A stretch of DNA of 35,232 nt from Clostridia bacterium (GTDB lineage: Bacteria > Bacillota > Clostridia > Oscillospirales > CAG-272): contig JAFTNU010000018.1 of the NCBI GenBank assembly GCA_017451735.1, positions 1 through 35,232 of the forward strand, given 5' to 3'. The translations under genes and the position numbers were made by a program. Below are positions 23,479 to 31,263 of the stretch, in pieces. Within the stretch, counting starts at the first letter, position 1. Each line of letters starts with the position of its first letter. The notes below the pieces were generated by a model. It worked only from the letters and a program-made list of their open reading frames with translations. It was not told the origin of the DNA and made no database searches.

Positions 23479-24415
23479 ATGAAAAAAATTTTTGAGCGTG
23501 TTTTTATGTTGTGTCATGATTTGTGCTTTGGTGGTTCCGGTTGGTGCTATTATTTCCGGAGATGGTATGGTATCACAGGATGAGTTCTCTATTGCTACAA
23601 TGACAAAAAATGTGGATACCGGAGAAGTGACATATTCCACACACGATTATAGAGAAGAAATTGCGGTATCTCAAGTTATATCAAAATTAAAGGATATGGG
23701 TAGCGTTTCTCTTCTTGAAGATCTTCATGCGCTCGCTTCTGTCGCTTTGGATGGAAGTATCATCGGAGGCTCCGATGAACGCACGAAAGTTACTAATACC
23801 AAGGCGATTCCTTACTCTGCCATTTGCTACGTTGAAGGAGAACTGGATGGAAATGCGTTTACTTGTACTGCTTTTATGATCAGTAAAAATGTTGCAGTCA
23901 CAGCAGGTCATTGTGTTTATGAAAATTATAAATGGGCTACTGATGTTAAGGTGTGGCCCGGAAAAAATGGGTACGGATTGTGGAACAATCCGTATGGAAC
24001 CGCCAAATTTTTAACAGTGGCGGCTCCTACGTATGATGATGCCGAAGATGCTAATTGCGATTGGGGAATCATTGTTTTGAATGAACATATTGGAAACGAT
24101 TGTGGTTGGCTTGGATTCACTTATGATCACGGTTCTACTTTTCCTGCCTATTTTACGATGACCGGTTATCCCACTGAATATCAATACTACCAATACACAT
24201 CAACTGATTACGTTACAAGCATTGAGGGTGCCTACTTTTATCATCGCATTGACGCCAGTGATGGCCAGAGTGGTTCACCGATTTATGATTCTAATAATAT
24301 AGTACATGGTATACATGTGGGGAATATTAACGCAACGCGAAATGTCGGAATTCAAATCACGCAGGTTATATATAATTATTTTAATGATTATATAGCAGCC
24401 TATGCTGATTCGTAA
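23479..24415 (+). CDS. Secreted V8/glutamyl-endopeptidase-like serine protease, frameshifted in the signal peptide
   Basis: The ATG at 23479 has an AAGGAG site seven bases ahead, but the A7T5 tract at 23482-23493 throws translation out of frame. Removing one base gives MKKFLSVFLCCVMICALVVPVGA, an ideal signal peptide that runs on into the 307-codon frame ending at 24415. After a propeptide of about 85 residues ending near DERTKVTNTKAIPYSA comes an S1B chymotrypsin-like domain: TAGHC (catalytic His), NCDWGIIVLN (Asp) and DGQSGSPIY (Ser). Family members such as glutamyl endopeptidases are secreted and cut after acidic residues; specificity here is not readable. The gene is clearly more AT-rich than its flanks. 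The frameshift may be a sequencing error, a slippage switch or a true mutation. Confidence 0.82.
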
Positions 24416-24431
24416 CAGTTTTGTTCTATAA

Positions 24432-24464
24432 ACAAGGGCCACAATTTTTATCCGTGGCCCTTGT
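24432..24464 (+). terminator. Hairpin after the protease gene
   Basis: An 11-bp perfect stem, ACAAGGGCCAC (24432-24442) with GTGGCCCTTGT (24454-24464), and an 11-base loop. It lacks a clear T-tract, so termination is probable rather than certain. Confidence 0.6.
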
Positions 24465-24560
24465 CAAAAGAGAAAATTTATGATATCATAAAGATGATCC
24501 CAAATGGTTTTCAATAATACACTAAAAGATATATTGCTAAAGTCATAAAGGGGGATTTTT

Positions 24561-25073
24561 ATGAAAAAACAAGTTATTGCAATTACCGCAATCGCCGCAG
24601 TGCTGTTGTTGGTCATTGGTGTAGGTATCTTTCTTTCGGTTTGTAAGGGGGAAATATATGTGAATGACGGCCTGCATCAAAACTCTCGCGTGTATATGAA
24701 AGACATCTGTTATGAAGAGGGCACGCTTTATTACACCGTAGTCAATGATACATTCCGTAAGGTTTCCTCTAATGATGTGCCGTATATGGAGCGCAAGGAG
24801 AACGGCGTGTGGAAGCTACATCATCTATGGCAGGCGGATTCCGATCGCGGCGAACCCGATTTTGGTGCTTTTAGCCAAAAGCAAATGAATTTTAAAATAG
24901 CCGAAGGATTGACCGCCGCAGATATTATGGGCGAATATCGGCTGATTTTTGGCAATGTCAGCATTGACGGTATCAACCAACAGACCGGGGAGGGTGAGCC
25001 CTACTACTCCTTTTCGGATGATGCCACTTATATCGTCGGTTACTTTACCATCACCGAGGATATGTTAGACTAA
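24561..25073 (+). CDS. Membrane-anchored Ig-like domain protein, paralogue A
   Basis: A 170-residue protein with an N-terminal hydrophobic segment (about residues 5-29) that anchors or exports a strand-rich domain. That domain reads NSRVYMKDICYEEGTLYYTVVNDTF..., then MERKENGVWKLHHLW, then GEYRLIFG and YIVGYFTITEDML. The order of strands and the GxYRL motif recall bacterial Ig-like domains of the Big_14 type, in which a cell-surface domain describes an extended beta-sandwich; this is inference from pattern. No lipobox cysteine is placed as a lipoprotein would need. GGGGGA lies upstream of the ATG. It is a tandem paralogue of the next gene. Confidence 0.65.
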   Translation: MKKQVIAITAIAAVLLLVIGVGIFLSVCKGEIYVNDGLHQNSRVYMKDICYEEGTLYYTVVNDTFRKVSSNDVPYMERKENGVWKLHHLWQADSDRGEPDFGAFSQKQMNFKIAEGLTAADIMGEYRLIFGNVSIDGINQQTGEGEPYYSFSDDATYIVGYFTITEDMLD

Positions 25074-25079
25074 CCCCCG

Positions 25080-25110
25080 CCCCACGGCAGATCGGCGATC
25101 TGCCGTGGGG
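25080..25110. terminator. Terminator of paralogue A
   Basis: A 14-bp perfect stem (25080-25093 with 25097-25110) around a GGC loop, then a T-rich tract. Confidence 0.8.
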
Positions 25111-25112
25111 TA

Positions 25113-25141
25113 TTGTGCTTTATATATTTTTGTGTTATAAT
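25113..25141 (+). promoter_or_regulatory. Promoter of paralogue B
   Basis: TTGTGC (25113-25118), 17-bp spacer, TATAAT (25136-25141), directly after the terminator of paralogue A. Confidence 0.65.
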
Positions 25142-25174
25142 GAGGATGAAGATGGAATCAAGGGAGGGTAAGCC

Positions 25175-25633
25175 ATGAAAAAGCGAAAAATATGCATTCT
25201 GCTCATTCTTCTTGTTGCCGTTTTGCTATTGGGTACCGGCATTTTCTTCCTGATCACCAAGGGAGTGGCAGAGGAAAAGGACGGCTTGCTCCAAAATTCG
25301 CGTATTTACATGACCGATGTATATTACGAAAACGGTGAAGTCCATTATACCATAGTCAATGATACTTATCTGAAGTTCTACAGGACGGAGTTTTGGCCCG
25401 ATGTACAGAAGAAAAGCGGTGATTCTTGGGTGGATGTTCAATTTCACGGAACCGGTTTTGAAATTCGTACTACCGTATATCCGTTTTCTGAAGATGGGGG
25501 CCGTTTTGGTGTAATAAATGAGTTCGACAAAGAAGAACTGATCGGTGAATATCGTTTGGTTCACGGGATCGTCGACCCAAACGATATTCATATCGTCGGC
25601 TACTTTACCATCACCGAGGATATGTTAGAATGA
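25175..25633 (+). CDS. Membrane-anchored Ig-like domain protein, paralogue B
   Basis: A 152-residue relative of the preceding gene, sharing the N-terminal hydrophobic segment, the NSR[VI]YM-D-[IV]-YE-G...YT[IV]VNDT block, the GEYRL motif and the last dozen residues VGYFTITEDML[DE]. The bases that encode the last eleven shared residues differ at only one site, so the pair arose by recent duplication or exchanges sequence. The middle parts differ strongly, including a region that is shorter here. GGGAGG precedes the ATG, with its own promoter and terminator. The function is unknown. Confidence 0.65.
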   Translation: MKKRKICILLILLVAVLLLGTGIFFLITKGVAEEKDGLLQNSRIYMTDVYYENGEVHYTIVNDTYLKFYRTEFWPDVQKKSGDSWVDVQFHGTGFEIRTTVYPFSEDGGRFGVINEFDKEELIGEYRLVHGIVDPNDIHIVGYFTITEDMLE

Positions 25634-25647
25634 TTCTCAACCGCAAC

Positions 25648-25682
25648 AAAAGGAGTACGAGCGTTTTGCTCGTACTCCTTTT
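25648..25682. terminator. Terminator of paralogue B
   Basis: A 15-bp perfect stem (25648-25662 with 25668-25682) with a GTTTT loop and A/T-rich ends. The core AGGAGTACGAG recurs at 209-218. A smaller stem TTGCCCC/GGGGCAA (25686-25701) follows and may serve the convergent oxidoreductase gene. Confidence 0.85.
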
Positions 25683-25710
25683 CACTTGCCCCAAGGGGCA
25701 AACCTCGTGA

Positions 25711-27060
25711 TTACTCCAGGTACCCGCCGTGGGCAAGGATCTTTTCCTGTACCTCGGTTACGGGGACCTCCCATACGGTGGCGTTCTTTTTGACGGCCAG
25801 CGCGGCAGTGATGCCTGCCGCCTCGCCCATGGCAAAGCAGGGGGGCATCACGCGGATGGCCGCATGCGCGTACTTGTCGGCAGAAAGACACTTTCCCGCT
25901 GCAAGGAGATTGTTTATATCCTTGGAAACAAGTGCAGAGAGGGGAATGTAGTAATTCTGATCGGCGGTGTAAGCGACATAGTCCACGCCCACCGCCTGAT
26001 GGATGTCGATAGAGTTGGCACAGACCGCGATCCGCTCGTCATAATAGCGGCTGTTGGCCACATCCTCGCCCGTCAGCAATGTCTTGCCTCTCATGCGGCG
26101 GCTCTCCCGCACGCCCAGATCGGCGGCACTTTCCACAAAGCGGATGTCACGTAGCGGGGGCAGATTGCTTTTGAGAAAATGGAAGATCTGCATGACCTGT
26201 GCACGCTGATCGATCTCGGCGCAGGTCAGCGCTTCGGTATCCAGCTCGTTTACGCCCTTGTCGGTCTGAGCCATATTCACCACCCAACTGCCGTCCGGCC
26301 GCTCATAAATGCGCAGCTTCTGCGTGCCGCAGGGGAAGGTGCCGTTCTTACGCCCATCCTCGATGATATCCATGTAAAAGCGCCCGCGCATATCGGGGTG
26401 GGCCTTCATATAGGCGTCCAGCTCGTCCTTGTGTACGCCGTCAATGACAAAAAAGAGGGAGGCGGTTTGCAAAAAGCCGTTCTCGTCCCCACGGAAGGTC
26501 TCGGCCCCCGCCTTGTGGGCAAGGGAAGCACTGCCGCTGGCATCGATAAAGACCTTGGCCGTTACCGCGTCGATCCCTTCCTGGGTGGCAAGATACGCCT
26601 GCCCGATTCTGCCGTCTGCGGTATCACAGCCAATCAGCATGCTGTGGTACAGGAGCTTGACGCCCGCCTCCAGACACATGGATTCCGCAACCCGCTTCAG
26701 AGTCTCGGGCAGAAAGGGCGTCACGCCGATGTGTCCTTTGTGGCGGTAGCCCGCACGGCTGTCGCTGCCTGGGCATTCCCGATAGGAGATGGCGCCGCCC
26801 TCTTTGATCATGCGCTCCACAAGCTCCTCAAAAAAGCCGCGGATGATCTGTGTTTTTCCTGCTTTGTCATAGCAGGTCATAAAGGGACCGACCAGACCCT
26901 TGGTGGCCGTGCCGCCCAGGCACCCGCCGCTCTCGCAAAGGATCACGCGGGCACCCTCCCGCGCCGCATTGACCGCCGCGGAAATGCCCGCAACGCCGCC
27001 GCCCACCACCAGCACGTCGCAATCGTATGTTTTTCTGACGGAAAGTGTGATCTGCTCCAT
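25711..27060 (-). CDS. FAD-dependent oxidoreductase (FAD_oxidored family)
   Basis: A 449-residue flavoprotein. The FAD motif DVLVVGGGVAGISAAVNAAREGARVILCES is at about residues 15-44, followed by GGCLGGTATKGLVGPFMTC. The second contact is KVFIDASGSASLAHKAGAE, and the closing FAD segment is NLLAAGKCLSADKYAHAAIRVMPPCFAMGEAAGITAALAV (about 386-425). Family members include oxidoreductases of unknown substrate encoded beside sugar regulators. It is a relative of the 624-residue protein at 9021 but lacks the C-terminal extra domain. It is divergent from an AraC gene with overlapping promoters. GGGAGG precedes the ATG. Confidence 0.88.
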   Translation of the reverse strand: MEQITLSVRKTYDCDVLVVGGGVAGISAAVNAAREGARVILCESGGCLGGTATKGLVGPFMTCYDKAGKTQIIRGFFEELVERMIKEGGAISYRECPGSDSRAGYRHKGHIGVTPFLPETLKRVAESMCLEAGVKLLYHSMLIGCDTADGRIGQAYLATQEGIDAVTAKVFIDASGSASLAHKAGAETFRGDENGFLQTASLFFVIDGVHKDELDAYMKAHPDMRGRFYMDIIEDGRKNGTFPCGTQKLRIYERPDGSWVVNMAQTDKGVNELDTEALTCAEIDQRAQVMQIFHFLKSNLPPLRDIRFVESAADLGVRESRRMRGKTLLTGEDVANSRYYDERIAVCANSIDIHQAVGVDYVAYTADQNYYIPLSALVSKDINNLLAAGKCLSADKYAHAAIRVMPPCFAMGEAAGITAALAVKKNATVWEVPVTEVQEKILAHGGYLE

Positions 27061-27089
27061 AAAAAAGCCTCCCGATGTTTTTTTCTTTT

Positions 27090-27134
27090 ATTGTAGCAGA
27101 CCCCCTTGCGCTTTTCCATGCAATATGGTAAAAT
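27090..27134. promoter_or_regulatory. Overlapping divergent promoters, FAD oxidoreductase versus AraC gene
   Basis: Rightward: TTGCGC (27106-27111), 17 bp, TAAAAT (27129-27134). Leftward: TGGAAA (27118-27113), 17 bp, TACAAT (27095-27090). The two promoters interleave. Confidence 0.6.
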
Positions 27135-27172
27135 GTTTTTTATAAAATCCGGCAATATCCGAGGTAAATTTT

Positions 27173-27967
27173 ATGGAAAAGCCCTTTCGATTTATAGAAT
27201 ACAAGCTTGCCCACCGCGATGAATTCGAAGTAACCGAGGGGCGTCAGCCCACATGGGCGCTGTTCTATTTAAAGGAGGGACGCTTTCGCCTGGCGATCGG
27301 GGAGAGCGAGCAGATCATCGGAGCGGGGGACTGTGCGGTCTTTCCCGACGATGTGGATTTTACCCGTTCGGTGCTGGAGCCCATCTCCTTTCTTTACCTC
27401 AAATTCCGCGTCAATCCCAGGTGCCCCTTCACATTGCCCCTGCCTGTCGGCAAGATCGCTTTTCGGGATCGGGCACGGTTTCTTTCCGATATCGAGACCT
27501 ACGAGGCGCTTTGCGAGGCCGAGGATTCCCGTTCGCTCTATCAGCGGGAGCATGCCCTGGAGGACATTCTCCTGCTGATCTCCGCCGAGCATGCGGGGGG
27601 CTCGGCCGGGGCGGGAGGTGATGCGCGCCTGCGGGATTGCCATGACAGCCTGGTGCTGGAAGGGGCGCGCTGTATCCGTTCGGAGATCGACCGGAAGTGG
27701 ACCGTAGACGATCTTTGTCGGGCGCTTTCCACCAATCCCTCCACACTGAATTTCCGCTTCCGCCGTGCGCTGGGATGCTCCGTGGGGGCGTTTCTGACCG
27801 ACGAGCGGATGCGTGCGGCCCGCCGTTTTCTTGAAAATACCACCTTTCCCGTAGGGGAGGTTGCCCGTCGTTGCGGATTTGAAAATATCTACTATTTCAG
27901 CACCGCCTTTCGTAAGAATCACGGAATTTCACCCTCGGAATATCGAAAAAGGTGCCGCGGTGAATGA
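27173..27967 (+). CDS. AraC-family transcriptional regulator
   Basis: A 264-residue regulator. An N-terminal beta-rich sensing domain (WALFYLKEGRFRLAIGESEQIIGAGDCAVFPDDVDFTRSV, about residues 28-67) is followed by the C-terminal double helix-turn-helix (about 165-260): WTVDDLCRALSTNPSTLNFRFRRALGCSVGAFLTDERMRAARRFL, then GFENIYYFSTAFRKNHGISPSEYRKR. GAGG precedes the ATG. It is divergent from the second FAD oxidoreductase and is its likely regulator; the same pairing occurs at 9021/11050. Confidence 0.92.
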   Translation: MEKPFRFIEYKLAHRDEFEVTEGRQPTWALFYLKEGRFRLAIGESEQIIGAGDCAVFPDDVDFTRSVLEPISFLYLKFRVNPRCPFTLPLPVGKIAFRDRARFLSDIETYEALCEAEDSRSLYQREHALEDILLLISAEHAGGSAGAGGDARLRDCHDSLVLEGARCIRSEIDRKWTVDDLCRALSTNPSTLNFRFRRALGCSVGAFLTDERMRAARRFLENTTFPVGEVARRCGFENIYYFSTAFRKNHGISPSEYRKRCRGE

Positions 27968-27994
27968 ATTTTTTCTCTTTTTTCGGCACGCCAC

Positions 27995-28023
27995 TTGTAA
28001 AAACCTGTTCCATATGCTAAAAT
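27995..28023 (+). promoter_or_regulatory. Promoter of the membrane protein-metG unit
   Basis: TTGTAA (27995-28000), 17-bp spacer, TAAAAT (28018-28023). Confidence 0.6.
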
Positions 28024-28053
28024 AATAATATTATGACAAAAGGAGGTCGGTTT

Positions 28054-28902
28054 ATGGATACTGCCGCCGATCGTTATACGCCCGATACCGAGCGTTCCCG
28101 CGTGACTGTGAGCCGCGCCATGACCGAAGCCTCGGGGATCTTAAAAAAGCGGGGCAATCTTGCCTTGCTTGTCACGACCTTCCTGTTTTGCCTGCTTGTG
28201 ACCTTCGCCTGGTACACCGTGATTCAACTGCTCTCCATTCTGTTTGCCATCTTCACCTTAGGCGGGGTGTCGACAACGGTATCGCTGCTTTTGAACGTAT
28301 TGTACTATGTGCTCTCCGCACTCCTGTTTTTCATCGGCGTCATGCCCGCGTGGCTGGGGCGCCTGCGCCTGGCCGGGCGAATGTGCCTGGGTGATACTCC
28401 CATGGCAAGGGAGGTGCTTTACTATTACACCTCGTTTCGCCGTGCCGTTCGTGCCATCCTGACCGGACTTTTGCTTGCCTTTCAGGTCTTACTGCCCGCA
28501 GTGCTGATCCTGGGCGCCTTTGTGGGCGTATTCGCGCTGTATGATCATGTGCTTTGGGCATATCTTGACGATGGCCCCGCCATCCTGCTCACGGTTATCG
28601 GCTGTATACTGGCGGCCGCCGTTGCGGTGGCGATCCTGATGCTCACCGGCTTTTATCAGCTGACCACCGCCATCGCGGTGGGGGATGAATCCCGCCCTGT
28701 GTGGAGCGCCTTTGCCGATGCCTTCCGTTACGGCAGAAGGAACCCGGGGGCTATCTTCCTGTTCTCGTTGAAGTCCCTTTGGCATCTGATCTTATCCTTG
28801 TGCACATTCGGCGTACTCTTTTTGTTTTGGTATGCCCATCATTATATTTTATCTTATCTGCGCCTGTCCATGGCGCTTTGTAAAGGAGACGACCCATCAT
28901 GA
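28054..28902 (+). CDS. Polytopic membrane protein of unknown function
   Basis: A 282-residue protein with about six hydrophobic segments: roughly residues 38-70, 76-104, 137-168, 175-206 and 240-270, some of them double. A charged loop between the second and third (PAWLGRLRLAGRMCLGDTPMAREVLYYY) is conserved-looking. I do not recognise a specific family; it resembles DUF975-like integral membrane proteins in general layout. The start at 28054 is fixed by AAGGAGG (28040-28046), excluding the upstream in-frame ATG at 28033. The stop overlaps the metG start as ATGA, so it is translationally coupled to an essential gene, which suggests co-expression but not a shared function. Confidence 0.75.
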   Translation: MDTAADRYTPDTERSRVTVSRAMTEASGILKKRGNLALLVTTFLFCLLVTFAWYTVIQLLSILFAIFTLGGVSTTVSLLLNVLYYVLSALLFFIGVMPAWLGRLRLAGRMCLGDTPMAREVLYYYTSFRRAVRAILTGLLLAFQVLLPAVLILGAFVGVFALYDHVLWAYLDDGPAILLTVIGCILAAAVAVAILMLTGFYQLTTAIAVGDESRPVWSAFADAFRYGRRNPGAIFLFSLKSLWHLILSLCTFGVLFLFWYAHHYILSYLRLSMALCKGDDPS

Positions 28903-30881
28903 AAGAAAAATTTTATCTGACCACCGCCATTGCCTATGCCTCCCGTAAGCCTCATTTCGGCAACACCTACGAGGTCATCATGGCGGATGCGGTGGCACGC
29001 TATAAGAGATTGCGCGGCTATGATGTGTTCTTCTGTACCGGTACCGACGAGCACGGGCAGAAGATCGAGAACCTTGCCAACGAGGCGGGGATCACTCCCC
29101 AGAAGTACGTGGACGGCGTGGCAGGGGAGATCAAGAGTATCTGGGATAAGATGAATTCCAGCTATGACTATTTTATCCGTACCACCGACGAGCCCCACGT
29201 GAAGACCGTGCAGAAGATCTTCAAGAAGTTTTACGATCAGGGCGATATCTATAAAGGACATTACGAGGGCTGGTACTGCACTCCCTGCGAGTCCTTCTTT
29301 ACCGAGACCCAGGTGGTGGACGGTAAATGCCCCGACTGCGGCAGACCCGTTCAGCAGGCAAAGGAGGAGGCGTACTTCTTTAAAATGAGTAAGTACGTGG
29401 ACAGACTCCTTGCCCATATCGATGCCAACCCCGATTTCATTCAGCCCGAGAGCCGCAAGAAGGAAATGATCAACAACTTCCTGCGGGTGGAGGGGGGCTT
29501 GCAGGATCTTTGCGTCTCCCGTACCTCCTTCAAGTGGGGCATTCCCGTGGATTTTGACGACCGTCACGTGACCTATGTGTGGCTGGACGCGCTGACCAAC
29601 TATATCACCGCCCTTGGCTACGATCCCGACAAATCCTTTGAGGAGCAGTCCGAGCACTTCAAAAAGTACTGGCCCTGCGACGTGCACATCATCGGCAAGG
29701 ACATTTTGCGCTTCCATACCATCTATTGGCCCATCTTCCTCATGGCTCTTGGATTGCCCCTGCCCAAAAAGGTGTTCGGTCACCCCTGGTTCAACGCCGC
29801 CGAGGAGAAAAAGGGCGGCGAGGGCGCCGAGATCAAGATGTCCAAGTCCCGCGGTAACGTGATCTATGCCGACGAGCTTGCCGAGACCTTCGGTGTGGAC
29901 GGTGTCCGTCACTTTGCACTTTCCGAGATGCCCTACGATCAGGACGGGCGTATCTGCTATACCAACGTGTTGACCCGCTATAATACCGACCTTGCCAATA
30001 ACCTTGGCAATCTGGTCAGCCGCACCCACGCCATGACCAAGAAGTATTTTGACGGTATTGTACCCGCTCCCGCCGGGGAGGAGGGAACCGACGGCGAGCT
30101 GAAGGCTGCCTTCGCCGCCGCCAAAGCCGCCTTTGAGTCCAATATGGACAACTATCACGTGGCTGATGCCGTGGATGCCATCTTTAACGCACTGCGCCGC
30201 GCCAATAAATATATCGACGAGACCATGCCCTGGGCGCTTGCCAAGGACGAGAGCAAAAAAGAGCGTCTCGGTACCGTGCTTTACAACCTGCTGGAGTGCA
30301 TTCGCACCGCCGCTGTGATGCTGCAGGCGTTCCTGCCCGCAACTGCCGCGTCGATCTTTGCTCAGCTGAACACCGATCGGACCGCCTACGAGACCGTGGA
30401 GACCTTCGGCGCGCTGGAATCGGGTAAGCCCTTGGGTGAAGCCGCCATGCTCTTTGCCCGCGTGGACGAGAAGGTGGTGGACGAGATCATCAAGAAGCGT
30501 GAGGAAGCCGCCCTTGTCGCCGAGAAAGCCGCCGCCCCTGTGGAAAAGCCCGAGGGCTGTGCTTTGATCGGTATTGAGGACTTCATGAACGTGGAGCTCC
30601 GCACCGCCAGGGTCATCGCCTGCGAGAAGGTACCCAAGGCAAAGAAGCTGCTCAAATTGCAGCTTGACCTCGGCTACGAGCAGCGTCAGGTGGTCTCGGG
30701 CATCGCCAAGTTCTATGAGCCCGAAGCATTGATCGGCAAAAAGATCATCGTGGTCGCCAATCTCAAGCCCGCAACCCTCTGCGGCATCGAGTCAAACGGT
30801 ATGATCCTTGCCAGCGGCGAGGAGCAGGTCCGCGTGGTGTTCCTGGATCCCGAAACGCCTTTGGGAGAACGAGTAAGATAA
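28899..30881 (+). CDS. metG: Methionyl-tRNA synthetase
   Basis: A 660-residue class I aminoacyl-tRNA synthetase that charges tRNA-Met. The HIGH signature is PHFGNTY (about 18-24), KMSKS is at 313-317, and a zinc knuckle uses Cys127, Cys130, Cys144 and Cys147. Residues ~560-660 form the appended tRNA-binding (EMAP-II/Trbp111-like) domain, with VELRTARVIACEKVPKAKKLLKLQLDLG and NLKPATLCGIESNGMILA. The length is normal for the Bacillus/Clostridium type. It overlaps the preceding gene (ATGA) and is followed by a strong terminator and an inverted-repeat element before tatD. A T-box leader is not visible, since the promoter lies before the membrane protein gene. Confidence 0.96.
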   Translation: MKEKFYLTTAIAYASRKPHFGNTYEVIMADAVARYKRLRGYDVFFCTGTDEHGQKIENLANEAGITPQKYVDGVAGEIKSIWDKMNSSYDYFIRTTDEPHVKTVQKIFKKFYDQGDIYKGHYEGWYCTPCESFFTETQVVDGKCPDCGRPVQQAKEEAYFFKMSKYVDRLLAHIDANPDFIQPESRKKEMINNFLRVEGGLQDLCVSRTSFKWGIPVDFDDRHVTYVWLDALTNYITALGYDPDKSFEEQSEHFKKYWPCDVHIIGKDILRFHTIYWPIFLMALGLPLPKKVFGHPWFNAAEEKKGGEGAEIKMSKSRGNVIYADELAETFGVDGVRHFALSEMPYDQDGRICYTNVLTRYNTDLANNLGNLVSRTHAMTKKYFDGIVPAPAGEEGTDGELKAAFAAAKAAFESNMDNYHVADAVDAIFNALRRANKYIDETMPWALAKDESKKERLGTVLYNLLECIRTAAVMLQAFLPATAASIFAQLNTDRTAYETVETFGALESGKPLGEAAMLFARVDEKVVDEIIKKREEAALVAEKAAAPVEKPEGCALIGIEDFMNVELRTARVIACEKVPKAKKLLKLQLDLGYEQRQVVSGIAKFYEPEALIGKKIIVVANLKPATLCGIESNGMILASGEEQVRVVFLDPETPLGERVR

Positions 30882-30915
30882 TGAACGCAGGGCGGGGTTT
30901 GCTCCCGTCGCAAGA

Positions 30916-30950
30916 ACGCCGCCGCACCCGCGGCGGCGTAATGTTTCTTT
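30916..30950 (+). terminator. Terminator of metG
   Basis: A 10-bp GC-rich stem ACGCCGCCGC/GCGGCGGCGT with an ACCC loop and a T-rich tail. Confidence 0.85.
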
Positions 30951-30962
30951 TGTCACGTGACG

Positions 30963-31150
30963 ACTCATCCATCACTCCTTGCGTCGTGACACCTTCCCTC
31001 ACAAGGAAAGGCTGCCGTAACCGTTGCTTTTTTTCGATAGACGGAAAACCTTTTTTAAAACTTATATTGCACATTCCGTCCGTTGAAGATCTGTGGACAC
31101 TGTTAGCCTTCCCTTGTGAGGGAAGGTGGCGCCGAAGGCGACGGATGAGT
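30963..31150. repeat. 188-bp inverted-repeat element (MITE-like)
   Basis: Arms 30963-31013 and 31105-31150 are complementary, with outer ACTCATCC and inner CCTTCCCTCACAAGG-type sequence. The arm order is the reverse of the element at 20721: here the GATGAG ends face outward. The 91-base centre (31014-31104) has no open frame of note. With the palindrome at 31222 it makes up the gap between metG and tatD. Confidence 0.75.
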
Positions 31151-31221
31151 AGTATCCGCGATTTGTTTCAATCGACGCACTTTGCTCGCACCCAAACCAT
31201 TTTTTAGATTTTTGAAAGGGG

Positions 31222-31255
31222 TGCGGGGGAAACTTTTGCAAAAGTTTCCCCCGCA
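31222..31255. repeat. Perfect 34-bp palindrome just upstream of tatD
   Basis: Arms 31222-31238 and 31239-31255 are exact complements. It ends eight bases before the tatD ATG, where a ribosome site is expected, and no AGGAGG is present there. It could hide or replace the ribosome site, or terminate upstream transcription. Confidence 0.8.
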
Positions 31256-31263
31256 TAATACAT

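Noticed and set aside
28854-30158. A 434-codon minus-strand frame inside metG
   Set aside because: A shadow of metG; it has no start signal or family features.
30881-31207. A 108-codon frame after metG
   Set aside because: It runs through the metG terminator and an inverted-repeat element, so it is not a plausible gene.
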